From NCBI GenBank assembly GCA_019321725.1, contig CM033110.1:1-64000 (forward strand): DNA of 64,000 nt, in the 5' to 3' direction. The notes under the pieces were generated by a model that did not search any database, had not been told where the DNA came from, and saw only the letters and a program-made list of their open reading frames with translations. Positions 36,624-50,321 of the stretch are shown here, piece by piece (the stretch's first letter is position 1; the number at the start of each line of letters is the position of its first letter). Source of the DNA: Paulownia fortunei. Lineage: Eukaryota > Streptophyta > Magnoliopsida > Lamiales > Paulowniaceae. The position numbers and the translations under genes were made by a program.

Positions 36624-36849
36624 TTTTTTGAGTAAAATACCCAGTGGGTGAGGATTTAAGGCGCGACCCCCAACCTGTCTATAAATCAGTCAAAAAGACA
36701 AGTAGTATACCAAGTTTTACAAGAAGACGCAAGTGAAACTAGGAGTACTACTCCTTTACAAAAAGCACCAAACGAGCCAACACGACTCACTATACAACTA
36801 CAAGATAAAAATAAAACTAAAACAAGAAATATACAATACTGAGCTACAA

Positions 36850-39800
36850 CTATGACAAGTATGTACATCTGAATGATGGTAGATCCAATTGATCTATTTT
36901 GAGTAATCTAGTAATCAGGCCTAAGAGGTGTTGAGGTTTGATGATTCTAGATGCACGCTTTGTACAAGCTTCATTTGCTAAAAAATCCATGATCATGTTA
37001 CCTTCCCTATGTATGTGAGTAATAATAGTCTCCATATGTCTCATGATATATTTACTCTTAGCAAGTATTTCCTGTAATCTCCAATATCCGGTTGATGTAG
37101 AAGATATAAGATATATGAGAGATTTAGCATCAAGTTCAATCCAAAGTTTAGAGATACCCTATTCCTGAGTAAGTTGCAAACCCCTGAAGAGTGCAAAAGT
37201 TTCTGCAAACATATTGTTTTCCGTTCCAATGTAATCATAGAATGCCACAACTGCATTTCTCAAGTGGTCTCTAATGATGCCCCCAACACCGGCTTGGCTG
37301 GAGCCTCTCTTAGCAGCACCATCCGTGTTGAGTTTATGCCATCCCAATTGAGGTTTTTTCCAATTGATCTTGATTGTCTTTTTCGATTTCACCAACAGGA
37401 AATAGAAATTCAGCTGTCTTGCAATCAACATGTCTCATTTCCAAAGCCTGCTGGGGAGTTTCCTGCAATTAAAGAGGCAAAAAAGGTGATGATAAATTCT
37501 CCAAGTAATTCTATGAGAGTTAAAACCTATGTTTCTATATTTTGCATCATTTCTCGCAGTCCACATAAACTAAAGAATTATGAGAGGAATAAGAATGCGA
37601 ATGTGGAAGTAGTTTGAGTGAGGGGATGAGAGATTCTAATATTAGATGAAGAGGGTGGGGTTTTCAGTTTGAGGCAGAGGGATGTTGAAGAGTTTAGCAA
37701 AATGACCCTAGATTTCTCCCGCTCGCTCGCCTGTTAAGAAAAGGTGAGGAATTGATTCCGTAGTAGAAGTATAGCAGAAGCATCGGGATGCCAAGGCGAA
37801 GCCTTTATCTTGGAGTTTAGTATCAACCGGGATTCTATTATGTAGGAGTCTCCAAAGAAATATTGACATGGTGGGAGTGAGTTGGGGGCACCACAGATTG
37901 CCAAGAAGCTTGCTTTTGGTTTTGTTGCAACGAATCTGATTCCAAGCTGAGGACGTGGAGAAGTTTCCATGGGAAGTGTTTTTCCATATCATAATATCCT
38001 TTTGTTCAACAAGAATGGGCAGATTGCTGATCCTAGTAACTATGTGCAGTGGCAAATGTTATTTCAGTCTCTGTTCATTCCACTGTCCATTGCTCCAGAA
38101 GAAGTTGACCGGCATGAAGCCCGCAGATTCCTTACGAAGAATCAAAGCAAGAGGGCCTTCATCGACCCAGTGGTCATGCCAGAAAGATATTTGACAATTC
38201 CCTAAGGACCAGAAAATGTTGGCTTGAACCTCCTACCTCACTTTACACATACGCTTCCAAGTGGCGCTGTCATGCACCGAAACTTTTACAACTCCAAGGA
38301 ATGTACAACCGCAATACTTCTGAAGCAGGTGGACAACCCATAGGGATGTTTGTGATCTGAATCTCCACCACAATTTGTAAGAAAATGCTTCAACCACATC
38401 CTTGAGTTTCCTAATGCCAAGGCCTCATTCGTTAATCGATTAGCAGATTTTGTCCCATGAGATCCAACGCGTCCGTCTTTGTTCTCTGTAATTACCCCAG
38501 AAAAATCTTGCCATGTTTTGTTCAATGCTGTGAAGAACTCCTTTGGGAGGTTGTAGAGCTTGTAAAAGATATAGAGGCATAGAAGACAGCGTGCTTTTAA
38601 TAAAAGCCAGCCTGCCACCATGGGAGAGGGTGGCTTTTTCCCAGCCTTAAAGTTTGGATTTCATTTTACAAATCAACTCATGAAACAGAATACCTTTTAT
38701 GTTACCTTTGAAGAGGGGAATTCCAAGGTATGTGATGGGAAGTTGTTTAACCGTAAAACCAGTGATGTATTTTAATCTTTGAACCATAAGGTTTGAACTT
38801 CTGTTACTTAAAATGAAGGAGCTCTTAGCAGTGTTGATAATCTGTCCAGAGGTGTTGCTGTAATGTTTCAAGAATCCCATGAGCTTTTTCAGTCCACTTT
38901 TCTGACAGTTTGTGAAGATCATTATGTCATCAGCGTATGCAAGATATGAGATTCTGCTTCCCTCATTATTGAAGTAGAGCATCTCTCTGTTATTATCAAA
39001 TAATGAGTCCAATCCCCTTGAAAGAAAGTCCGCAGCCAGAATGAAAAGTGAGGGAGACAGGGGGTCTCCTTGTCTAAGACCTCTACTAGACTTGAAGAAT
39101 CCGGATGTGGTTCCATTAATGAGGATTGAGAACCAGCAATTTTTGATGCAGTTTTTCACCATAGAAATCCATTTTTCGGGGAAGCCCATCTTGTGTAAAA
39201 CTTTGTATAAGAAACTCCATTGAACCCTATCGTACGCTTTAGCCATATCAAGGTCGATAGCCACATTGTCATGCTTCTGCTTGGTATTGATTGTATGGAT
39301 GAGTTATTGAGCAAGCAAAATATTATCCGTAATGAGCCTCCCTTTGACGAAACCACTTTGAGATGGACCAATCAAATTGGGGAGCAATTCAACCAATCTA
39401 TTATTGAGGATTTTCAACAATATTTTGTTGTTGACGTTACGAAGACTGATGGGACAAAAATCACTCCAGGTAGTAGGGCTGTTAGATTTTGAAATCAAGA
39501 CCAAAGTGGTGGCAGTGTAGCTACGAGGCAAATGATTACCTCTGAAAAAATCCTGGACTGCTTCCTCTATGTCTGACTATATTATGTCCCAGCAGAATTG
39601 GTAAAAGTAGGCAGAAAAACCATCTGGCCCTACTGCGCTGTTCGGGTCCATATTAAAAACTGCTTGTTTTATTTCATCGAGGGTTGGAGGGGAATGCAAA
39701 TTTTCAGTGTTGAAGTCTGATTGTATGTGTTTGAGGCAATCAAGATTATCGTCTTCCAATTCTGAAATGTCATTAGATAGAAGAGAGTGAAAATAGGCTG

Positions 39801-40970
39801 AAGCCGAATCTCTTATTTCCTTCTGATCTATGATGTTGTAGCCTACCTCATTAATAGAGAAAATTTTGGAATTGCATCTTTTTTTCTTAACAAGGGAGTG
39901 AAATTTTTTTGTGTTTCTCTCTCCATCATTAATCCATCGACAAGCAGCCTTTTGTCTCCAAAAATCCTCTTCAATAGTAAGTGCCATTGTTAGCACAGTT
40001 GTGCATCTCTTTAGTTCAACTAGGTTTGCTTCGGAAGGGTCCTCATCGTAGTGCTGTTCACTGACTTTAATATCCCTTTTAGCTTTCTTAATGTTCTAAA
40101 AAATGTCTCCGAAAATGTTTCTGTTCCACCACCTCAGAAATTGTTTGAGCCTATAAAGCTTCTGTTGAAGATTTATCATTCCTACAGAACCCGTTGGAGT
40201 TTGCCAGATTTTTGAAACAACATCTAAGAAAAGGTGGTGTCTAGTCCACATCTTGAGAAATCTGAAAGAGGAAGGAGGTTTGATTGACTGAAGGCTAGTA
40301 GAGATAAGGAGAGGGGAGTGATCAGACCATATTCTTGGGATGTGAGTTACTTTGGTGAATTGAAACAAGTCCATCCAAGTTTCGGAGAACAGCATTCTAT
40401 CGAGCCTTTTCCAAACCCTGTGATTAGTCCAAGTAAAGGGGCTGCCCTCGAATCCAGCATCAATTAGATTGCAATCTAAAATCATATCCCCGAAATCATT
40501 TAGAGATGTGAGTCTGCGTTCTCTATTTCCTGTTCTTTCCTGCAGGTTAAGGATTGTGTTGAAGTCACCGCCAACCAACCATGGTTGAGAGTCAGCTGAT
40601 TCAGCCATGTTCCTAAGCTGATCCCATAATTCTCTTCTGCCCACTATATCACATTTGGCATATACACAAGTGAACTGAAAGTGGCAGGAAGAAGATGAGA
40701 ACTCATTTTCAAATGAAGAAGCTGCTCGTGATCAAAAAGAACTTCAGCATCAAATTCATTATTCACAAAACACCAAATCTTGTTGGATTGGTTTACAAAA
40801 ACTCTAGAGAATCCCAATCTACGATAGAAAAATCTGCTGTCCAGCTGCACTTTTAGTTCTAAAATTGTAAGAACTTTGATTTTATGAAGATGACAAAAAT
40901 TGTGAAGATGTTTTTGGGAAGCTTCATTGCCAATTCCTCTAATATTCCAAACCAGAAAATTCATTGACAT
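36850..40970 (-). pseudogene. LINE A ORF2 (endonuclease, reverse transcriptase, zf-RVT, RNase H), broken
   Basis: ORF2 cuts the target and copies the RNA. In order: APE-type endonuclease (NFLVWNIRGIGNEASQKHLH, VGGDFNTILNLQERTGNRER, IWSDHSPLL) and reverse transcriptase (GPDGFSAYFYQFCW, SGFVKGRLITDNILLAQ, LDMAKAYDRVQWSFLYKVLH, SRGLRQGDPLSPSLFILAAD). The active site YADD is intact at 38,937-38,926. Then come a thumb and zf-RVT region (PTMSIFLWRLLHNRIPVDTK, 38,055-37,708) and RNase H (LNTDGAAKRGSSQAGVGGII, with Glu in AETFAL and Asp in IELDA, 37,380-36,850). At least seven stops or frameshifts break it, e.g. after PNVI (~40,644), after WDII (~39,577) and after KMKSKL (~38,647). RNase H at the C-terminus places it with the RNase H-bearing plant L1 lineage. 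Confidence 0.9.
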
Positions 40971-43241
40971 TGAGGGTGGAAGTATCAGAGTTGGAAGTTC
41001 TCCCTTTAGATTTTCGGGGGTTGTACTTATTCTTCTTTTTTGAATGAGGGATTATATCTGGGGGTAATATCTGTTCGAATGAAATGCTTCTATGGTGCAG
41101 GGCTTTTATTTTACTTTTTTCCAAGTCATTGGAATATAGGCCAGGGTCAAGGTTGAGATCTGGATCGGGGAGAGGGAGGGGTGAGCTGGCGGGTTGAATA
41201 AGGTAATCCGTCTTTTCAGTTGGGATTTTATTAAGGGAGTAGAAAATCGATTTAGAGGGTGTAAGGTGATTGGTTGTGTTTAGATGATTTATCTCCAGTT
41301 GTTTCCCCTGTGCAATGAGCGAGCCTTCCCCATTTTTTGGTTTTTTAGGCTGGAAACCGAAAGAAGAAACAGTAGAATCTGCCTCAAACTCTTCCTTTGT
41401 TCCCTGGTAATCAGCACTGTTTCTGCAATCCACTGATTTAACCAGCTTACTGCCAACTCTCTTATTTGCTTCCTTTGATTTTGTACTTTCCAAAATTGAC
41501 TTTACTAACTCAATTCTGTCTCTACCTGAAATTTGTTCCCCTTTGTGACTGTCCTTAGTGCATTTTTGAAGATTAGTTTCTTTTTCGAGAAACATATTCC
41601 TCTAGTTTGGGGGATTCCCGATTTGAAACATTCTTTGCCCTTGTCCTTTGTTTGCTCAAAAATTACTTCCCTGTTTGCAGCACCCTCTATGATCTGTTCC
41701 TATTCCTTCAACCCGACAATGTTCATGCTTCTGTCATTAACCTCTCCCTTTCTGGACCAACATTTTTCTTTTAAATGTGTTACTCCTAGTTCATCTGTTA
41801 TCAGTATGTCATTGGTCTCAAGAATCCTTCTATCAAGCTCCTCATTGAAAGTTTCATTTTGCCGGGGGGGGGGGGTGCTGAAAATAGAACAGCCCGAACC
41901 GTGACTCACACCAAACTGATCTACCTCTCTTTGGTTACTATTGAAAAAACTAGAAATAGAAAAACCAACAACTTCATTTTCAAACATTATCCCCTCCTCC
42001 TCGTCAACAACATTTACCATATCAGACGGTATCACAACCCATTTTTCTGTATCAACTGTTTCAACATTTTTACCAAGAGTTTCAATATCATTCAACACAA
42101 ATGCAATAGATTTCACACCACTGGAACCGGCAAGGTCCTCAACATTTTTAACAACTACAGGGGTATGGGATTTTTGGGTAGGTTCCTTACCACTGTTTTC
42201 CAGCTTCTTTTTTCTGAAGTTCCATTTCTTTACCTGTACTTATAGTGCTCTTGAATGTTTTGGAGGAGGCTTGGCTGGTCGAGGAGCATTTCCATTTTCA
42301 TAGCAGCAGCTGCATCATGCCCCAGGTGTTTGCAATCCGAGCAGTACCTGGGCAAATTCTCATAAATAATTTTTTACTGAACCATGAGGGATCCAATGCC
42401 AATGTACACACAGTCTTTCAACTCCCCTTGAAGATCAATTTCGATGTAAACTCAAGCTGAACTGAGACGAGACTTGCAGGTAATAGCTTCATCTAATTGA
42501 AGGGGTTTTCCAATCAATTTAGCAATCGCCTTGAGAGCCTGCTTGTCATATAAGTGCGCTGGCAGCTCCGACAACCAAGTCCATACCGGAGCAATTGCTG
42601 ACTCTAATTTCGGATCAAATTGGGGTGACCATTTGAATAATCTCATAGGAAAACCATTAAAAAATGAAATTCTTCTTAGCCACAAATGAGCATAATCAGA
42701 ATCATTTGTGAGGATGATCAAAACATGCCTTGGATTCAGGGTTCGGACAGAGTGACCTCCAGCAAGCTTCAAATATGGCAAAATATTGGTGTAATTATTT
42801 CATAGGAGGAATCCCATGAGAAAATTTCCCCACGAGAGCAAATTGGAGTGGTTCAGAAAGCTTGGAGGTTTCAGTTTCAAAGAAGATAATGGCTTTAGAA
42901 CCCCAATATTGAGAATGCGTGCCAATCAGAGGTTGGGACTCAGCGATGAGGGATTTTATTGGTAGAACGATAGAAAAAGCAGGCATGGGATGGGGTGTCC
43001 GCTGCCTGAACCATGATGGAGAAGGATCGATTCGGCTGGACAGTAGGTGGAAGAGGGAGAGAGGGTTCTGCAAGAGCAGGGAGGCCTTGGACACCCTGGA
43101 CAGATGGGGAAATGAAATGGAGAATTGGTTGGGAAGAAATGACGGCGACACACCAGAGTAATTAGGGCATACCCAAGAAGGGGAAAAAGAAATTGACACT
43201 GAGAATGAGAAATTGGGGAAATTCAAGATTAGGGAACCCAC
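40939..43241 (-). pseudogene. LINE A ORF1 (DUF4283-type RNA-binding protein with zinc knuckle), broken
   Basis: ORF1 proteins of plant L1 elements package the element RNA. Visible pieces are LQFALVGKFSHGIPPMK (~42,850-42,800), then VRTLNPRHVLIILTNDSDYA and RRISFFNGFPMRLFKWSPQF (DUF4283-like, 42,781-42,452). A zinc-knuckle block CSDCKHLGHDAA has lost the final Cys of CX2CX4HX4C. A long polar tail follows, with an open stretch 41,595-40,939. Several stops and frame changes lie in between (for example near 42,790, 42,450 and 41,700). The end overlaps the start of ORF2. Confidence 0.82.
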
Positions 43242-43640
43242 TGCAGAGAGATGGAGGGGACACGGGAAGGGTAGATTGTAAGGGAAGCCAGCAACCGGGA
43301 GTATTGAAGCTTGAGGTAGTTGAGGCTAAAACAAGGAGAAGAAAGATAGAAAGAGAGAGAGCTGAGGTTTGTCGTGGCGTGGAAACTCCGATGATGGAAG
43401 AGAAAAATAAAGAGGGGGAAAAGGGCGCTAGCACACGCAAGTTAGAGGAGAGAAGGAAGAGGTGAAAAAGGAGGCAGAGGGCAAGGAGGGTTACGAGGTA
43501 GGCAACACCGGTGGCACCTGCACCGACGGTGAGGAGCCGACGACCACAGGTAAGCTGGCTGAGGAGGCCTCACGTGAGAGGTATGGGAAATGGGCTGCGA
43601 ACGAATCTTAGAGAGAGAAAGAATAGAGAGAAAATTTTTT

Positions 43641-43866
43641 GGTTTTGGTTTAGGAGTTTAGGGTTTAAGGTTTTAGGGTTTAAGAATTAGGGTTTAGGGT
43701 TTAGGGTTTAGGGTTTAGGGTTTTAGAGTTTTTAGGGTTTAGGGTTTAGGGTTTTAGAGTTTTTAGGGTTTAGGGTTCGAGTTTAGGGTTTAGGGTATAG
43801 GACTTAGGGCTTAGGGTTTAGGGTTCAGGGTTTAGGGTTTAGTTTAAGGTTTTAGGGTTTAGTTTT
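43641..43866 (+). repeat. Degenerate telomere-type repeat (TTTAGGG)n, tract 2
   Basis: About 225 bp of TTTAGGG units, some perfect in runs (43,690-43,720), others TTTTAGGG, TTTAAGG or TTCAGGG. The G-rich strand is +, as in tract 1. It lies between the 5' end of LINE A and the 3' end of LINE B. Confidence 0.92.
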
Positions 43867-44095
43867 TTTTTTAATAAAAATACCCAGTGGGTGGGGGTGA
43901 GGCGTCGACCCCCAATCTATCTATATATCAGTCAAAACGAGTAATACACCAAGTTTTACAAGTGCGAGCAGAAGTGAAACGAGGAGTACTACTCCTTTAC
44001 AAAGAGCTATGCAATCGAAATATGTGAGACTAAAAACTAAATAACCAACTGTACAATCTCAAAAATCATCCAAGTCTGAATGAAGGTATGCCCAT

Positions 44096-47000
44096 CTAAT
44101 CAACTCTGAGCAGCCCGGTGATTGGTCCTGTGAGTTGGAATGGAGTGAGAACTCTAGATGTTTGAGTGATGCATGCCTCATTAGCTAGAAAGTCTGCAAT
44201 TTTGTTCCCTTCCCTGTAGATGTGCGTGATGTGGATGTGCATTTGACTCATGATATATTTACTTTTAACTAACATTTCCTGTAGACACCAGTGCCCTTTT
44301 GTCGTGTTATTTGAGATGAGTTTGATGACGGTTTGAGCATCCATTTCGATCCACAAATTTGCAATCCCAAGTCCTTTTGCTAATTCAAGTCCCTTTGCAA
44401 GTGCAAAAATTTCAGCATATATGCTGTTTTGAATTCCAATGTATTCGTAGTATGCAACGGCAATGTTTCCAAGGTGGTCCCTTATTACTCCTTCCGCTTC
44501 CGCTTGTTCGGTTTCACCTTTAGCAGCACCATCCGTGTTGAGTTTAAACCACCCCACTTTTGGTTTTTTCTAAAGAACTTGTTGTGTTTTTTTGAGCTTC
44601 TCCATTGGAAAGTTGAAATCCAAAGTTGTTGCAATTTCCATGTCGCCTCGCCAAAGCTTCTTATCCATTTTCCTGCATTTAAAAGATAAAAAAGGTGATC
44701 ATATATTTTCAAATGACTCTATGTGCATGAAAGCCTTTGTTTCTATATTTAGCATTATTTCTCTTCGTCCACAAAAACCAAAAGATGAGAAGAGGGATAA
44801 TAATTCGGATATGAGTGGGTTTAGAAAAAGGTGTGGAGAGTTTCCAATATTGGAAGAGGAGGATTGGATTTTCAGTTTGAGGATGTTTTATATGGAAGAG
44901 ATTAGCAAAATGTTTCCATACAACTGTAGCTTGAGCACCCGAGATAAAAAGATGGGGTATTGACTCCACTGAAGATAGGCAGCAGTAGCATCTGGAAACC
45001 AATGAAAAATCCTTTTCTTGGAGTCTACCATCCACTGGAATGCAATTATTCATGAGGCGCCAAACAAAGATAGACATTGTGGGAGTGAGTTGGTTGCACC
45101 ATAAGTCCCTAAGAAGTTGTCTTTCAGTTCTGCTGCTGCGAATTAATTCCCAAGCTGATGTGGTGAATTCTCCATCCGGAGTCAGTTTCCATTTCATAGC
45201 ATTCTTATCATCAGAAATGGGCATATTGCAGATTTTATTTACAACATTCTGTGGCAGAAGTTGACCAATTCTGTCAACATATCATTGCTTGCTTTGCCAG
45301 AAAAAATTTACAGCACTGTGTCCTATCAATTCCCTTTGACTGTTTGCTGTAAGAGGTGCTTCACCTATCTAGTGGTCTTGCCAGAAATAAGCCTGACCAT
45401 CCTCTAAAACCCAAAAAATATTTTCTTGAGCAGTCTGGCGCACTTTGCACATTCGTTTCCAATTACCACTGTCATGAACCGAGAGTTTAACAGCCTCGGG
45501 GAATAGGCATCCGCAATATTTTTGCTGTATGAAGGTAGCCCACAATGATGAAAGTGAGCGAAATCTCCACCAAAGTTTGAGTGAAAAATCTTGAACCATG
45601 TCTGTGAGCTTCCGAATTCCAAGGCCTTCTTCCTTAATTGGTTGACAAATACTATCCCACGAAACCCAATGCATCTTTTATGATCACCGTACGTTCCCTA
45701 AAAGAATCTGGCCATTATCTGCTCAATGTGATGAAGAACCATTTTAGGAGGTTGGAGTACTTGCAAAAGATATATTGGCATCGTCGATAGAGTATTTTTT
45801 ATTAAAGCCAATCTTTCTCCATGCGCAAGTGTAGATTTTTCCCATCCCTGCAGCTTACACCTCATCTTGCTAATCAAGTCTTGGAAAAGGGAGCATTTTT
45901 TGTTACCTTTGTAGAGCGGGGCCCCTAAGTATGTAACAGGGAGATGCTTAAGGTTGAATCCCATGGCATATTGAAGTCTTTGAATGATGAGATTAGAGCA
46001 TTTAGTGCTGATTATGAAAGAGCTTTTCTCCTTGTTAATGATCTGACTTGAGGCTGCAACATATTTCCTTAGAAGTTCCATGATTTTCCCCAGTCCCATT
46101 CTACCGCAGTTCGTGAAAATAATGATATCATTAGCATAAGCAAGATGAGAAATATTCAGACCTCCCTTATTGTGGTACCTCAGTTCCTTATGATGCTGAA
46201 ACAGTGTGTCAAGGCTTCTTGACAGAAAATTGGCAGCAATGATGAATAAAGAAAGAGATAGAGGATCTCCCTGCCGGAGTCCTCTGCTTGATTGAAAAAA
46301 ACCAGAAGAGACGCCAATGATAAGAACAAAAAACCAGCAGTGCTCTATGCAATGTTGGACCAATGTAATCCATTTATTCAAAAATCCCATCTTTCTTAAC
46401 ACTTTGTACAGAAATCTCCACTGTACTCTATCGTAGGCTTTATTCATGTCAAGTTTGAGAGCAACATTCTCGTGTTTACGCTTGGTATTGATCGTGTGCA
46501 TAAGCTCTTGTGCTAATAAAATGTTGTCGCTAATCAGTCGTCCTTTAAAAAAGCCACTTTGTGCAGGTGATATTATTTTTGGCAAAATATTCACAAGTCT
46601 GTTGCTGAGTATCTTGGTGATTATTTTGTTATTCACATTACACAAACTAATAGGCCTAAAATCACTCCATGTTTTTGGATTTTCAGTTTTCGGTATCAAA
46701 ACCAGAGATGTAGCTGTGAAACTCTTGGGCATGGTGTTACCCTTGAAAAAATCCACCACGGCTTCCTTGATATCCATTTGTATGATGTCCCAACAATGTT
46801 GAAAAAAGAATGCTGAAAATCCATCCGGGCCTACCACGCTGTCCGAATCCATGGAAAAAATAGCCTACCTGATCTCCTCCATGTCAGGGATTGAGCAGAG
46901 TTTCTCAGTCTCAGGATCCTGTTGAATCTGTTGAATGTAGTCCAGGTTTTCTCCTGTAAATTCAGTGACGTCATTTGTGAGGAGGGACTGAATAATGCTG

Positions 47001-48164
47001 CTGAATTTTTTATCGCCTCCTGTTCCGTGAGTTGAACCCCTTCATGAATTATTGAATTAATTCTGGACTGATTTCTTTTTTTCTTAACAAGAGAATGAAA
47101 ATACTTTGTATTTCTTTCTCCCTCCACAATCCATTTACAAGCTGTCTTCTGTCTCCAGTAGTCTTCCTCAATTGTAAGATTGTGTGTGAGTACGATAGCG
47201 CACCTTTTCAACTCTATTAAGTTAGCGTCGTAGGGGTTTTCATCGTATTCTTTTTCCTTGTCAGCCACCTCTTGTTTCGCTTTCTTGATATTTTCAAAAT
47301 ATCCCCAAATATGTTTTTATTCCACCATCCAAGTCGCTGTTTTAACCGATAAAGTTTTTGTTGGAGATTTTGCATTCCTTGAGTTTCTGTTAGGTGCCGC
47401 CAGGAGTCTTTAACTGTATCCTAAAAAGCGTGATGTCTGGACCACATTCTGAAGAATCTGAAGGGGGAAGGCGCTTTTATTGTGTCAGTGTCCAATGATA
47501 TCAAAAGTGGGGAATGGTCCGACCATATTCTTGGAAGGTGGGGAACTTTAGTAGTATGAAATAAGTTTAACTAGTCTTCTGAGTACAAAACTCTATCAAG
47601 TCTTTTCCACACTTTATGATTGGTCCAAGTGTAGCTACTACCCTCATAACCCGCATTTATTAATCCACAATCTCCAATTATATCCCCAAAATCATTCATC
47701 GCAATGAGTCTATTCCCATTATTTCTTGTTCTTTCATTGAGGTGAAGAATAGTGTTGAAGTCACCTCCAATAAGCCACAGTTGAGCATCATTTTGTTCCA
47801 TGATGTCTCTGAGTTCATTCCATAATTCTCTACGCCCCGAATATCACATTTTGCATAGATAAATGTGAGTAAGAATGTCGAGGGCAGCAAGTGTGACTTG
47901 ACTTCCATATGTAGAAATTGCTTCTGGTCACTTAAGATTTTACATTGAAATTTATTATTTACAAAACACCAAATTTTGTTTGAGCGATTAGCAAAGACCT
48001 GTGAGAAGGCAAACCGACGACAGAAAAAGTTGATATCCAGTTGTACCTTTGGTTCCAAAACTACCATTATCTTGATTCTGTGTAATCTAAAAATTATGTA
48101 CATGTTTCTGAGTGGGTTCATTTCCAATTCCCCGGACATTCCAAACTATGAAGTTCATAAACAT
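44096..48164 (-). pseudogene. LINE B ORF2, broken; active site YADD changed to YAND
   Basis: The start is MFMNFIVWNVRGIGNEPTQK (48,164), then endonuclease blocks (LIGGDFNTILHLNERT, IWSDHSPLL). The longest open stretch of the three elements follows, 384 codons of reverse transcriptase (46,852-45,698): SVVGPDGFSAFFFQHCWDII, FRPISLCNVNNKIITKILSN, LKLDMNKAYDRVQWRFLYKV and SRGLRQGDPLSLSLFIIAAN. The catalytic motif at 46,138-46,127 is YAND, so the first Asp is lost. Then zf-RVT (PTMSIFVWRLMNNCIPVDGR, 45,224-44,709) and RNase H (FKLNTDGAAKGETEQAEAEG, IEMDAQTVI, 44,557-44,096). Frameshifts lie near 47,800, 47,270, 46,860, 45,690 and 44,710. Confidence 0.9.
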
Positions 48165-50321
48165 TGATCAGTAGCAGCCTGTAGTTTTCCTCGGGTGATA
48201 GAACTTTTTAAACTTTTAAGAGTATTCTGTTTTCTTTTTTTCCCTTCTCTATTTCTAGGTAAAGGTCTTTCAATGTATTCATCCGACAAGCTTCTTTGGT
48301 GTAGAGCCTTAGCTTTATTTTCCATCCCGACCGTGCCTACCAAATCCTCTTTTGTATTTTCTAAACAATATTCCTGAATCTCAGAGCAGATTTCATTCAA
48401 AGAGTAGATTGTGGTGAGCCTTTTCTGATTTTCTTTTGCTGATATGTTTTTTGTTTCTATTTCTGTTCCTATTTTTGTTTCTATTTTTTCACAGTTCGGT
48501 TCATTACCATCCTTAGCAAGCTTCAAGATCATTTGTAGCTGGGAGCTTTCACTGCTGTCTGAAAAAATATTATGCATAACATCAAAGCTGAAATTTCCTT
48601 CTGCGCCAGAGTCTGCTAACTGCTGCATGAGTTCCTTCCATTGGTTGTCAAACTGTTCTATCTGTTGTGCTGTCATAGAATTTCCAGCCTCTTGTATCTC
48701 TAACTTATGCTTTTCTTTTTTCCTTTTTTTTTGACTCTTTTCTGCCAAATATTTTCTTTTTAGCTAAGATTATTCCCCTTAATACTGTTTCGGCTTTATC
48801 ATTTTCAAAATTCCTTGACTGACCATTATTGCCCTATGACCTCTGTGCCATTTTTCCATTCCTGTCTCTACTATTTTGATCTTTTGCAACCAACTGCAAA
48901 CATTTTCTGACATGAGCAATCCCTTTCCTGTCAATTTCCAGCACATCCTCCGACCCCAACAACACATTTTTAGTTGACATTTTTTCTGCCAAACTACTGT
49001 CCCCTTTACAAGCATTGCCAACCGATTTCAATGCCAGCTTATCCTTTATCTTTTCATTATGCACATTAGTTATATTATGATAAAGATTATCAAAATTATA
49101 AACAGAAACATCAACACTTACAGCTCTATCAGAATCACACACAACACCGTCCTTTTCAACCATGTCAATACCCTTCTCAGACAGTATGCCAACAGCATGC
49201 ACCACATGCTCGAAATCCTGTATCACACCATTCTCCCCCACTGGTGGATGACAGAAATCCAAACTCAGCCCAACCATGTTAACACAATTATGATTAACAC
49301 CATCCTCCCCCACTGGTGTATTTACAAATTCAGCACTCGATCCAACTATATCAACACAGTTTTGAATAACCTATTCCTTACTTTTATTTCTGGCAGTCAC
49401 CCTCTGAGGTTCCATTTTCTTACCTTTGTTTGAAGTTTTTGGTTTAACAGGTCGAGGAGTATTACCATTACCGTAATATGAGGCTATATCATGACCCAGA
49501 TAGCTGCAATCCGTACAATATCAAGGGACGTTCTCATAGATAATCTTTTATAAGATCATCTGTGAGCCAATGCCAAGGTAAACATTGTTCTTCAAAGCTT
49601 GTCTGAGATCAACTTCAATACAAATTTGTGCGACATTAAGTTGAGTTTTATTAGCTGCTGGTTCATTAATTCGAAGTGGCTTTCCGATCAGTTCAGCAAT
49701 TGCCTTGAGAGCAGCTTTTTCAAACAAATATAAAGGCAACTCTGGCAATCGAATCCAGACTGGAACTATGGTTGATTCCAACTTTGGATCGAAATGAGGC
49801 GACCACTTGAATAATTGCATTGGAAATCCTTCAAAAAATTATATTTTTCTCAGCCATAACCTTGTATAATCAGCATCATTTGAAAGTATGATCAAGATGT
49901 GCTTGGAGTTTAAAACACGAATAGAATGACCGCCGGACAGCTTCAAGGTAACGAATTACTGGTGGAGCTGCTTCAATGGTGGCATCCCATGAGAAAATTT
50001 TCTAATCAGAGCAAATTGGAACGGTTCTGAGAGTTTGGAGGTTTCTGAATCAGAGAAGATGACTGCCTCAGTGTTGAGGTATGAAGTGCGAGTACCTAAG
50101 ACCTCAGAAGAGTCAAGGATGAGGGATTTACTGGAGGATCGAGGTGGAAGGGTGGCGGACGACGCCATCGCCGCCGCCTTTGCAACGGCAGCAACAGATA
50201 GAGATGGCAGTTTGGGTGTAGGGTTAGGAATTGATGACTCCAGATGAGTAAACTGACATAGGCTGCCATGGAAGCAGGAAGAAAAGTTTGAGATTCGAAG
50301 TTGAATGAAAATTGAAGGCAA
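48155..50321 (-). pseudogene. LINE B ORF1, broken
   Basis: The N-terminal piece has SKLSEPFQFALIRKFSHGMP (50,030-49,970). After a stop come SIRVLNSKHILIILSNDADY and the DUF4283-like FPMQLFKWSPHFDPKLESTI (49,820-49,548). The zinc knuckle reads CTDCSYLGHDIASYY, so the last Cys is lost. Long polar open stretches follow (49,313-48,834 and 48,748-48,155), the latter lysine/glutamate-rich. The TGA at 48,157-48,155 overlaps the start of ORF2 by 10 nt. Confidence 0.82.

Larger units (their letters stand above)
36624..43640 (-). mobile_element. LINE A: L1-type non-LTR retrotransposon with RNase H
   Basis: A full-length element in structure, about 7.0 kb. It has a CT-rich 5' UTR beginning near 43,640, ORF1 (43,241-40,939), ORF2 (40,970-36,850) and a ~220-nt 3' UTR ending in oligo(A) (T-run 36,621-36,629 on +). 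Telomere-type repeats border it on both sides. The 3' UTR shares GTAAAACTTGGT and the terminal CACCCACTGGGTATTTT with the other two copies. Stops and frameshifts in both ORFs make it inactive. Because the target is repetitive, a target-site duplication cannot be recognised. Confidence 0.92.

Noticed and set aside
41866..41875. G-run as a quadruplex or frameshift signal in LINE A ORF1
   Set aside because: An isolated homopolymer in an already broken ORF; more likely a mutation or sequencing error hotspot.
42795..43465. Open frames on + across the LINE 5' regions (for example 43,193-43,465, 50,468-50,659, 57,203-57,613)
   Set aside because: They are Glu/Arg/Gly-rich antisense readings of the CT-rich LINE 5' UTR and ORF1 start, not conserved among the three elements.
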